Assembly: GCA_038521775.1 (NCBI GenBank)
Contig: JBCBKN010000269.1
Coordinates: forward strand, 1 to 6,611
DNA: 6,611 bases
Direction of reading: 5' to 3'
From: J013 sp038521775
Lineage (GTDB): Bacteria; Pseudomonadota; Alphaproteobacteria; Rhodobacterales; Rhodobacteraceae
Positions 1 through 5,705 of the stretch are shown here, piece by piece (position 1 is the stretch's first letter; each line of letters begins with the position of its first letter). The notes beneath the pieces were generated by a model that was not told the DNA's origin, did no database searches, and worked only from the letters and a program-made list of their open reading frames with translations. The position numbers and the translations under genes were made by a program.

Positions 1-1
1 C

Positions 2-850
2 ATCGGCCCCGGCGGCGGGCTGGTGCGCAGCTATCCGCATGTGCCGGGCATCGACTTTGCCGGCACGGTGGAGAGCTCCGACGACCCCCGCTATGCCCCG
101 GGCGACAAGGTGGTGCTGACCGGCTGGCGCGTGGGTGAAAACCGCTGGGGCGGCTATGCCCAAAAGGCCCGGGTGAAGGCCGACATGCTGGTCCCGCTGC
201 CCGACGGGCTGACCACGCGCCAGGCGATGGCGGTCGGCACCGCGGGCCTTACCTCGATGCTGGCGGTGATCGCGCTGGAAGATCACGGGCTGGTGCCGGG
301 TGCGGGGCCGGTGCTGGTCACCGGTGCGGCCGGCGGGGTGGGCTCGGTGGCCGTGGCGATCCTCGCCAAGCTCGGCCATGAGGTTGCCGCCGTTACCGGC
401 CGGCCCGAACAGGGCGCCTATCTCACCAGTCTCGGCGCGGCGACCATTGTGCCCCGCGGCGATCTCACCGAGGTGACACGCAAGCCGCTGGAGGGCGAGG
501 CCTGGGCAGGCTGTGTCGATGCGGTGGGCGGCGCCATGCTTGGCCGCGTGCTCAAACAGATGAAATACGGCAGCTCGGTTGCGGCAATCGGCCTTGCCGG
601 CGGGGCCGCGATCGAGGGCGCGCTCATCACCCCCTTCATCCTGCGCGGGGTCAACCTTCTGGGCATTGACAGCGTCATGCAGCCCTTTGAAAACCGCCAG
701 CGCGCCTGGACCCGCATTGCCGCCGATCTGCCGATGGACAAGCTCGAAGCGATGGTTGTGCCGGCCACGCTCTCCGACCTGCCCAAGCTCGGCGCCGATA
801 TTCTCCAGGGCCAGGTCCGCGGCCGGGTGGTGGTTGACGTCGCCGAGTGA
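2..850 (+). CDS. acuI: AcuI-type acrylyl-CoA reductase (NADPH), MDR superfamily; 5' end outside window
   Basis: Enzyme of the medium-chain dehydrogenase/reductase superfamily, zinc-free YhdH/AcuI branch. It reduces the toxic intermediate acryloyl-CoA to propionyl-CoA with NADPH in the cytoplasm, a step in 3-hydroxypropionate and DMSP/acrylate metabolism. The open frame runs in from the left edge, beginning IGPGGGLV; the GTG at 23 falls inside the conserved stretch GLVRSYPHVPGIDFAGTV, so it is not the start. Compared with the usual ~330 residues, about 50 N-terminal residues are missing. Visible signatures are the PHVPGIDFAGTV segment of the catalytic domain, GDKVVLTGWRVGE, the nucleotide-binding loop VTGAAGGVGS (317-346), and the C-terminal GIDSVMQPFENR and GQVRGRVVVDV. 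The frame is intact to the TGA at 848-850. It converges on the purine operon and no acuR-like regulator is visible. A general quinone oxidoreductase is the alternative, but the overall sequence reads as AcuI from memory of roseobacter homologues. Confidence 0.87.
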   Translation: MGPGGGLVRSYPHVPGIDFAGTVESSDDPRYAPGDKVVLTGWRVGENRWGGYAQKARVKADMLVPLPDGLTTRQAMAVGTAGLTSMLAVIALEDHGLVPGAGPVLVTGAAGGVGSVAVAILAKLGHEVAAVTGRPEQGAYLTSLGAATIVPRGDLTEVTRKPLEGEAWAGCVDAVGGAMLGRVLKQMKYGSSVAAIGLAGGAAIEGALITPFILRGVNLLGIDSVMQPFENRQRAWTRIAADLPMDKLEAMVVPATLSDLPKLGADILQGQVRGRVVVDVAE

Positions 851-900
851 TCGCGCCGACTGATCGCCCCGCCTTATCGCCCCGACTGATCATGCCGCCT
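848..900. repeat. Degenerate 26-27-bp tandem repeat, two copies, at the acuI stop
   Basis: Two successive units, 848-874 and 875-900, align along most of their length. Both contain the exact 10-mer CCGACTGATC (856-865 and 882-891), spaced 26 bp apart. Each unit is itself a diverged pair of about 13 nt following the pattern TGATCGC-CCGAC. The first unit begins in the stop codon of acuI. This looks like a local duplication in non-coding sequence; no function is evident. Confidence 0.5.
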
Positions 901-906
901 GGCATG
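891..906 (+). terminator. Small hairpin after acuI, possible 3' end signal
   Basis: CATGCC (891-896) and GGCATG (901-906) form a perfect 6-bp stem around the 4-nt loop GCCT, 41 nt after the acuI stop. No T-run follows (the next bases are CTGCCGCG), so this is not a classical intrinsic terminator. It may stabilise the 3' end of the message or act with Rho. It could be chance in sequence this GC-rich. Confidence 0.3.
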
Positions 907-947
907 CTGCCGCGCGCGACGGCCATTGGCAGGCCAGGGCCCGGTTC

Positions 948-1010
948 GGCGCCCTCCTCACCGGGCGCCCCCACACCAGGCGCCCCCCTCACCGGGCGCC
1001 AGCGGGCGCC
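948..1010. repeat. Cluster of GGCGCC-centred short repeats
   Basis: The core GGCGCC or a near copy occurs at 948-954 (GGCGCCC), 963-969 (GGGCGCC), 978-984 (AGGCGCC), 994-1000 (GGGCGCC) and 1004-1010 (GGGCGCC). The longer string CTCACCGGGCGCC is repeated at 957-969 (TCCTCACCGGGCGCC context) and 988-1000. Because GGCGCC is a palindrome, any two copies can pair: 948-954 with 963-969 gives a 7-bp stem with an 8-nt loop. No T-run follows on either strand. Confidence 0.5.
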
Positions 1011-1014
1011 CCGT

Positions 1015-1050
1015 CCCCTTCTTCTTGGCACAAATACTCCCGCCGGAGGC
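1015..1050 (-). repeat. Rhodobacterales-type intergenic motif (GCCTCCGGCGGGAGTATTTG... read on the minus strand)
   Basis: On the minus strand this reads GCCTCCGGCGGGAGTATTTG followed by TGCCAAGAAGAAGGGG. I recall very similar strings, a CTCCGGCGGG-type element, then AGTATTT or ATATTT, then a purine-rich AAGAAGAAG tail, at many gene ends in Rhodobacterales genomes. That recollection is the only basis for calling it a dispersed repeat; just one copy is in this window. The plus-strand sequence CTCC-CGCC-GGAG (1037-1048) is a 4-bp mini-palindrome within it. It sits immediately after the last gene of the purine operon, which suits a role in 3'-end formation. Confidence 0.5.
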
Positions 1051-1084
1051 GCCCCGCAGCATCCACGCGCGCCAACGCCTCCGG
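1043..1084 (-). terminator. Inverted repeat after the binding-protein gene, likely operon terminator
   Basis: The arms CCGGAGGCG (1043-1051) and CGCCTCCGG (1076-1084) are a perfect 9-bp inverted repeat around a 24-nt loop. In the minus-strand transcript the stem starts 14 nt after the stop codon of the binding-protein gene and is followed by CGGGAGTATTTG. The stem is strong, but the following run has only three consecutive T residues and the loop is long. It is therefore a likely 3'-end structure of the operon, not a textbook intrinsic terminator. Confidence 0.5.
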
Positions 1085-1098
1085 GGCAGCCCGCCCGA

Positions 1099-2175
1099 TC
1101 AGTTGGGGATCGAGCCCTCCAGACCTTCGACATAGAAATTCATGCCCAGCAGATCGCCATCCGAGGCGGTCTCACCCGGCGCCAGCCAGGGCGTCCCGTC
1201 CTGCCTGTTGATCGGCCCTGTAAAGGCGTGCAGCCGGCCTGAGGCAATGGCCACGGCCGCGTCCATCGCCTCCTTGCGCACCGCAAAGGGGATCTTTTCT
1301 GAAAACCCGCCGATCTCGGTCATCGCGCTGTCAATGCCGCCCCAGGTGTCCATGCTCTCCCAGGTGCCATCCAGCACCGCCTGGGCACGCGCCACATAAT
1401 AGGGCCCCCAATTGTCGATGATCGAGCTCAGCCGGGCGTTCGGCCCGAACTCCAGCATGTCCGAGGCCTGGCCAAAGGCCAAAATCCCCTGCTCCTCGGC
1501 AATCGTCATCGCCGCGGGGCTGTCAGTGTGCTGCATGATCACATCCGCGCCCTGCTCAATCAGCGCATTCGCCGCATCGGCCTCCTTGGCCGGATCGAAC
1601 CAGGTCGACACCCAGACGATCTTGAACTCCACATCCGGGTTGACCGATTTGGCTGCAAGATAGGCCGCATTGATGCCGCGGATCACCTCGGGGATCGGGA
1701 AGGAGGCGATATAGCCGATGGTGTTGGTCTCGGTCATATGCCCGGCGATCAGCCCGATCACATGGCGCCCCTCGTAAAACCGCCCTGAATAGGTCGCCAC
1801 ATTGTCGGCGCGCTTATAGCCCGTGGCATGCTCGAACTTCACGTCCGGAAACTGCCGGGCGACCTTGATCACCTGATCCATATAGCCAAACGAGGTCGAG
1901 AAGATCAGATCGGTCCCCGCCCGCGCCATCTGGGTCAGCACCCGCTCGGCATCCGGCCCCTCGGGCACGCTTTCCACAAAGGTGGTCTCGACCTTCTCGC
2001 CCAAAGCGGCCTCGATCGCCAGCCGGCCCTTGTCATGCTCATAGGACCAGCCGTAATCACCCACCGGGCCCACATAGATAAAGCCCACCTTCAGCGTCTC
2101 CTGCTGGGCCATGGCCCCGCCAACCCCGGCACTCAGCGCAATCGCTGCGGCCGCCGTCACATTTTTCAGTCCCAT
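1099..2175 (-). CDS. BMP-family periplasmic substrate-binding protein (purine/nucleoside ABC importer)
   Basis: Solute-binding receptor of the Bmp/Med/PnrA family (type I periplasmic binding fold). It should capture a purine nucleoside or base in the periplasm and deliver it to the two permeases encoded upstream. The product is 358 residues, normal for the family. Residues 1-23 form a signal peptide (Lys near the N-terminus, Ala/Gly/Leu-rich core, cleavage after AMA before QQ). There is no lipobox cysteine, so it is soluble and not a lipoprotein like Treponema PnrA or Bacillus NupN. Family signatures are VGFIYVGPVGDYGWSYEHD (30-48), FYEGRHVIGLIAG (133-145), IGYIASFPIPEVIRGINA (153-170), and the C-terminal GETASDGDLLGMNFYVEG (334-351). 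The ATG at 2175 is chosen because the frame upstream is antisense to the next gene and an AAGGAG lies 6 nt before it. It is the last gene of the operon, 41 nt after the second permease gene. Whether the ligand is a base or a nucleoside cannot be told from sequence. Confidence 0.9.
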   Translation of the reverse strand: MGLKNVTAAAAIALSAGVGGAMAQQETLKVGFIYVGPVGDYGWSYEHDKGRLAIEAALGEKVETTFVESVPEGPDAERVLTQMARAGTDLIFSTSFGYMDQVIKVARQFPDVKFEHATGYKRADNVATYSGRFYEGRHVIGLIAGHMTETNTIGYIASFPIPEVIRGINAAYLAAKSVNPDVEFKIVWVSTWFDPAKEADAANALIEQGADVIMQHTDSPAAMTIAEEQGILAFGQASDMLEFGPNARLSSIIDNWGPYYVARAQAVLDGTWESMDTWGGIDSAMTEIGGFSEKIPFAVRKEAMDAAVAIASGRLHAFTGPINRQDGTPWLAPGETASDGDLLGMNFYVEGLEGSIPN

Positions 2176-2181
2176 TCCCGT

Positions 2182-2187
2182 CTCCTT
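2182..2187 (-). promoter_or_regulatory. Strong Shine-Dalgarno site for the binding-protein gene
   Basis: On the minus strand AAGGAG is separated by 6 nt (ACGGGA) from the ATG at 2175. It fixes the start, because the open frame continues far upstream without a stop. It is the best ribosome-binding site in the operon, consistent with a binding protein being needed in excess over the membrane components. Confidence 0.75.
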
Positions 2188-2216
2188 CCATGTCGTTGCG
2201 ATTGAGAATTTGAGCG

Positions 2217-3149
2217 TCAGCCCGAGGCCCGGAACACGCGGCCCAGGCTGGCCGGGGCGTTCAACGCGACCCGTGTGCGGTCGGCCGAGATCAGCACCAG
2301 CACCAGGATCGTGACCAGATAGGGCGTCATGGAGAGCCAGGCCGAGCCGATGTCGAGCCCGAGCGCCTGTAGATTGAGCTGCAGGATCGTCACCCCCCCG
2401 AAGAGCCAGGCGCCCAAGAGCACCCGCCAGGGCTTCCAAGAGGCGAAAACGACGATGGCAAGCGCAATCCAGCCCGCGCCGGCGGTCATCCCTTCGGTCC
2501 ATTGCGGCACGCGAATGAGGCTCAGATAGGCCCCGCCCAGCCCCGCGCAGGCCCCGCCAAAGGCAATCGCGCCCAGCCGGATCGCCACCACCGGATAGCC
2601 CAGCGCATGGGCGGCATCATGGCTTTCGCCCACCGCGCGCAGGATCAGCCCCGCCCGGGTCCGGCTCAGAAACCACCAGCTGCCCGCCACCAGGGCCAGA
2701 GCCAGGTAAAGCATCGCATCATGGCCGAAAAGAAGCGGCCCCAGCACCGGCAGATCGCTCAGCCCGGGCAGATCGAGCTGCGGTGTCGAGGGCGGCTTGA
2801 TGCCTGAGTAGGGCTGGCCGATCAGCGCGGCCAGGCCGAGGCCGAACAGCGTCAGCGCAAGGCCCGTGGCGACCTGGTTTGACAGAAGCATCTGGGTGAG
2901 AAGGCCGAAAATCAGCGAAAGGGCGGCCCCGGCAAAGGCCGCTGCCAGAAACCCCAGCGCGGGGCTCCCGCTTTCCACCGCAACGGCAAACCCCGCAATC
3001 GCGCCCAGGATCATCATGCCCTCAACGCCCAGATTGAGCACCCCGGCCTTCTCGGCCACCAGCTCACCGGTCGCGGCCAGGATCAGCGGGGTGGCCGCGA
3101 CCAGCAGGCTTGCAATCAGCGCAACCGGGTCGAGGGCGGAGAGATCCAT
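2217..3149 (-). CDS. ABC importer permease, RbsC/LivH-type (BPD_transp_2), second subunit
   Basis: Inner-membrane permease of 310 residues, one half of the presumed heterodimeric channel; similar in role to Bacillus NupQ. Hydrophobic segments lie roughly at residues 8-28, 45-60, 66-90, 93-110, 145-162, 190-210, 225-237, 243-262 and 272-289. The family hallmark GVLNLGVEGMM is at 36-46. The cytoplasmic coupling region around RAVGESHDAAHALGY (171-185) is the EAA-loop equivalent that contacts the ATPase. The ATG at 3149 shares its A with the TGA of the upstream permease gene (TGATG), and GGAAGG lies 7 nt before it at 3157-3162, so start and coupling are well supported. This is the shorter, less N-terminally extended of the two permeases, as usual in purine-type systems. 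The frame is intact. Substrate is inferred only from the BMP and XdhC neighbours. Confidence 0.9.
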   Translation of the reverse strand: MDLSALDPVALIASLLVAATPLILAATGELVAEKAGVLNLGVEGMMILGAIAGFAVAVESGSPALGFLAAAFAGAALSLIFGLLTQMLLSNQVATGLALTLFGLGLAALIGQPYSGIKPPSTPQLDLPGLSDLPVLGPLLFGHDAMLYLALALVAGSWWFLSRTRAGLILRAVGESHDAAHALGYPVVAIRLGAIAFGGACAGLGGAYLSLIRVPQWTEGMTAGAGWIALAIVVFASWKPWRVLLGAWLFGGVTILQLNLQALGLDIGSAWLSMTPYLVTILVLVLISADRTRVALNAPASLGRVFRASG

Positions 3150-4219
3150 CAGGCAACCTTCCGCGCGGGCGCGCGGACCAGCCGGTAGCTCACGAAGATA
3201 TTGAGCGCCAGAAGCGAGAAGAGCAGCATGCCGCGAAAGACCTCATTGGCCGCCGCGGGAACACCCAGGCCGAACTGCGCGCCCTCGCCGCCCACATAGG
3301 TCACGGCCATCACCCCGCCGGCCAGCAGCACGCCGAGCGGGTCGAGCCGGCCGAGATAGGCCACGATGATGGCGGTAAACCCATAGCCGACCGGCAGGGC
3401 CGGGGCGAGCTGGCCGGCCGGCCCCGCCACCTCGAACATGCCCGCAAGGCCCGCCAGCGCCCCCGAGGCGCACAGGCTGATCACCACGATCCGGTTCGGG
3501 CGCACCCCGGCAAACCCCGCCGCGCGCGGCGCCTCGCCCATCAGCCGAATGGCAAATCCCAAGACATGCCAGCGCATCAGCGCCCAAAAGACCGCGACCA
3601 GCATCAGGGTCACCAGAACGCCGGCATGCACCCGGGTGAACTCGATGATCACCGGCAGCACGGCACTGTCGTGAAAAAGCCGCGAGAGCGGGAAGTTGAA
3701 GCCCTGCGGGTCGCGCAAGGGGCCCGAGACCATGGCGATGAGAAACTGCTCGGCCACATAGACCAGCATCAGGCTGACCAGGATCTCATTGGCATTGAAG
3801 CGGATCTTGAGGAGGGCAGGGATCAGCGCCCAGCCAGCCCCGGCGAGCAACCCGGCCAGCGCCATCAGCGGCAGGAGCCAGATCCCCGGCACATCGAAAA
3901 AGGCAAGCGCCACCGCGCTGGCGGCCGTGGCCCCCATAATGAACTGACCCTCAGCGCCGATGTTCCAGACCCCGGCGCGAAACCCAAGCGACAGCCCCAG
4001 GGCGATCAACACCAGGGGGGCGCCCTTGACCAGCAGTTCTGAGCGCGAATAGGGGTCGAGCAGCGGGTCGAGAAAGATGATGCGCAGCGCGGCGAGCGGA
4101 TCCTTGCCCAGGGCGGCAAAAAGTGCGGCACCTAGAACCAGTGTGAGGGCCACGGCAAGAACCGGGGTGGCGAGCTGCATCGCGCGGCTCGGCTCGGGAC
4201 GCGCTTCAAGCCGCCACAT
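3149..4219 (-). CDS. ABC importer permease, RbsC/LivH-type (BPD_transp_2), first subunit
   Basis: Inner-membrane permease of 356 residues, partner of the downstream permease; similar in role to Bacillus NupP. About nine hydrophobic segments are seen, roughly at residues 15-37, 65-80, 92-108, 113-136, 146-165, 197-215, 243-262, 281-306 and 325-345. Family marks are GVWNIGAEGQFIMGA (83-97), NANEILVSLMLVYVAE (142-157), and the coupling-loop region RLMGEAPRAAGFAG (225-238) expected to contact the ATPase. The N-terminus MWRLEARPEPSR is a short polar lead-in before the first membrane segment. I chose the ATG at 4219, which overlaps the ATPase gene by 14 nt, because GGGAGG lies 5 nt upstream. The ATG at 4180 is an alternative start that would still keep the first membrane segment. 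The frame is intact and normal in length. Confidence 0.9.
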   Translation of the reverse strand: MWRLEARPEPSRAMQLATPVLAVALTLVLGAALFAALGKDPLAALRIIFLDPLLDPYSRSELLVKGAPLVLIALGLSLGFRAGVWNIGAEGQFIMGATAASAVALAFFDVPGIWLLPLMALAGLLAGAGWALIPALLKIRFNANEILVSLMLVYVAEQFLIAMVSGPLRDPQGFNFPLSRLFHDSAVLPVIIEFTRVHAGVLVTLMLVAVFWALMRWHVLGFAIRLMGEAPRAAGFAGVRPNRIVVISLCASGALAGLAGMFEVAGPAGQLAPALPVGYGFTAIIVAYLGRLDPLGVLLAGGVMAVTYVGGEGAQFGLGVPAAANEVFRGMLLFSLLALNIFVSYRLVRAPARKVA

Positions 4220-5705
4220 CGGCGCCTCCCATCATCAGACCGATCTGATCGATGGTCAGCCCCGCGGTCGGCCGCGGCGCGGTCAGGCGCCCGGCGACCA
4301 TGGCCGCAAAGCGGTGGCTGATCTCCATGAGCTCATCGAGATCCTGGCTGATCGCGATCACCCCGGTGCCCTGCGCGGCAAGCTCGACCAGAGCGGTGCG
4401 GATGGCCGTGGCCGCGGCGGCATCGACCCCCCAGCTGGGCTGATTGACCACCAAGAGGTCGGGGCGCTGCAGCACCTCGCGCCCGATGACGAATTTCTGC
4501 AGATTGCCGCCGGAGAGCGCGCGCGCCGCATGGCTCACACCCGGGGTGCGCACATCGAAGGCCCTGACGACGCGCGCCGCAAAATCGGCCGCAGCGCCCC
4601 AGCGGATGAAGCCGGCCGGCGCCAGCGCCTCGCGCGTTATGGCCGACAGGGCGGCGTTCTCGGTCAGGCTCATTTCCGGGGCGGCGGCATGGCCCAAACG
4701 CTCTTCGGGTGCCGCACAGATCCCCAGGGCGCGGCGGGCATTCGGGCCGAGCGCCCCCACCGGTCGACCGCGCAGCCGCACGGCGTCGGCCCGGGTTCGA
4801 CGCTCGCCCGACAGGGCGGCCAGAAGCTCCTCCTGACCATTGCCGGCCACACCCCCGATGCCCAGGATCTCTCCCGCCGCCAGCGAGAACCCGATCTCGC
4901 GCAGGGCGGTGCCGAAAGCGCCCGATGCGGGAAGGGACAGGCCCGCGACCTCCAGCAGAGTGTCGCTTTGCATCTTTTGCGCCCGCGCTGGGGCCGCCAG
5001 CACCGCACCGATCATCAGTTCGGCCAGGCTGCGCGCGGTTTCCTTGCGCGGATCGCAGACCGCCACCACCTTGCCGGCTCGCAGGATCGTGGCACGGTCG
5101 CAAAGCGCCCGGATCTCATCGAGCTTGTGGGAGATGTAGAGGATCGCCACCCCATCGGCGGCCAGTTTGCGCAGCGTGGCAAAGAGCAGATCGACCTCGC
5201 CCGGGGTGAGGACGGAGGTCGGCTCGTCCATGATCAAAAGCCGCGGCGATTGCAGGAGGCAGCGGATGATCTCCACCCGCTGACGCTCGCCCGCCGAGAG
5301 CGTGCCGACCAGCCGGTCGGGGTTGAGCGGCAGCCCATAGGTTTCCGACACCTGCCGGATGCGGTCGCTCAGCGCCGTGCCCGTCCGCCCCTGCGGCATG
5401 CCAAGGGCGATGTTTTCCGCCACGCTCAGAGCTTCGAAAAGCGAGAAATGCTGGAAGACCATCGCGATGCCCGCCGCCCGTGCGGCCGCAGGCCCGCTGG
5501 GGGCATAGGCCGCGCCCTCCAGCTGCATGGCACCGGCATCCGGGCGCACCAGCCCGTAGATGGTCTTGACCAGGGTCGATTTGCCCGCGCCGTTCTCGCC
5601 CAAAAGCGCATGGATCTCGCCCGGCGCGATGGTCAGATCGACCGCATCATTGGCCACGACCCCGGGATAGCGCTTGGTCAGGCCGGAAAGCGACAGAAAG
5701 CTCAT
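4206..5705 (-). CDS. Two-domain ABC importer ATPase (nucleoside/purine type, NupO-like)
   Basis: Cytoplasmic ATPase of 499 residues with two fused nucleotide-binding domains, the architecture of the RbsA/NupO class. It powers the two permeases encoded directly downstream. Domain 1 is complete: Walker A GENGAGKST (36-44), Q-loop VFQHFSLF (83-90), signature LSAGERQRVEI (136-146), Walker B LLIMDEPTS (156-164) with catalytic Glu161, and switch His193 in ISHK. Domain 2 keeps the signature LSGGNLQKFVIGRE (397-410) but is degenerate elsewhere: Walker A position GVAGNGQEE has Gln for Lys, Walker B reads LLVVNQPSWGVD with Asn-Gln for Asp-Glu, and the switch His is Gln454 (ISQD). Such asymmetry is normal in this class and leaves one competent ATP site. 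The ATG at 5705 overlaps the xdhC stop by 4 nt (ATGA). Only a weak GGGG (5712-5715) precedes it, so translation is probably coupled to xdhC. Confidence 0.93.
   Translation of the reverse strand: MSFLSLSGLTKRYPGVVANDAVDLTIAPGEIHALLGENGAGKSTLVKTIYGLVRPDAGAMQLEGAAYAPSGPAAARAAGIAMVFQHFSLFEALSVAENIALGMPQGRTGTALSDRIRQVSETYGLPLNPDRLVGTLSAGERQRVEIIRCLLQSPRLLIMDEPTSVLTPGEVDLLFATLRKLAADGVAILYISHKLDEIRALCDRATILRAGKVVAVCDPRKETARSLAELMIGAVLAAPARAQKMQSDTLLEVAGLSLPASGAFGTALREIGFSLAAGEILGIGGVAGNGQEELLAALSGERRTRADAVRLRGRPVGALGPNARRALGICAAPEERLGHAAAPEMSLTENAALSAITREALAPAGFIRWGAAADFAARVVRAFDVRTPGVSHAARALSGGNLQKFVIGREVLQRPDLLVVNQPSWGVDAAAATAIRTALVELAAQGTGVIAISQDLDELMEISHRFAAMVAGRLTAPRPTAGLTIDQIGLMMGGADVAA
4225..4230 (-). 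promoter_or_regulatory. Shine-Dalgarno site for the first permease, inside the ATPase gene
   Basis: On the minus strand GGGAGG is followed by the 5-nt spacer CGCCG and the ATG at 4219. It lies within the last codons of the ATPase gene and favours the 14-nt overlapping start over the internal ATG at 4180. Confidence 0.6.

Larger units (their letters stand above)
851..1098. other. Non-coding convergent intergenic region (acuI > < binding-protein gene)
   Basis: This 248-nt stretch separates the 3' end of acuI (+) from the 3' end of the binding-protein gene (-). Open frames crossing it are rich in Pro/Arg/Gly, lack recognisable motifs, and extend over the C-terminus of the binding-protein gene in antisense, so I call no gene here. 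It contains the 26-27-bp repeat, the CATGCC hairpin, the GGCGCC-rich repeat cluster, the TTCTTGGCACAAATACTCC motif and the CCGGAGGCG inverted repeat, listed separately. With both flanking genes converging, only termination or mRNA-end functions are expected. Confidence 0.75.

Noticed and set aside
851..1098. Possible small RNA gene or riboswitch in the intergenic region
   Set aside because: Both flanking genes converge here, so no 5' leader exists, and I can see no promoter-like boxes or known RNA fold; the hairpins are explained as 3'-end structures.
675..1133. A 152-codon minus-strand frame over the acuI 3' end and intergenic region
   Set aside because: It overlaps well-supported acuI coding sequence and is composed almost entirely of Arg/Gly/Pro/Ala, as expected from GC-rich complement.
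847..1242. A 131-codon plus-strand frame across the convergent intergenic region
   Set aside because: Pro/Arg/Gly-rich, no motifs, no plausible ribosome-binding site, and it runs antisense into the binding-protein gene.
2176..2502. Upstream extension of the binding-protein frame to 2502
   Set aside because: The extension is Arg-rich, overlaps the second permease gene in another frame, and would place the clear signal peptide in the interior of the protein. The ATG at 2175 has a strong Shine-Dalgarno.
3110..4042. A 310-codon open frame on the plus strand rich in His/Gln/Arg/Asp
   Set aside because: It is antisense to the first permease gene, with low-complexity charged composition typical of the complement of hydrophobic membrane codons.
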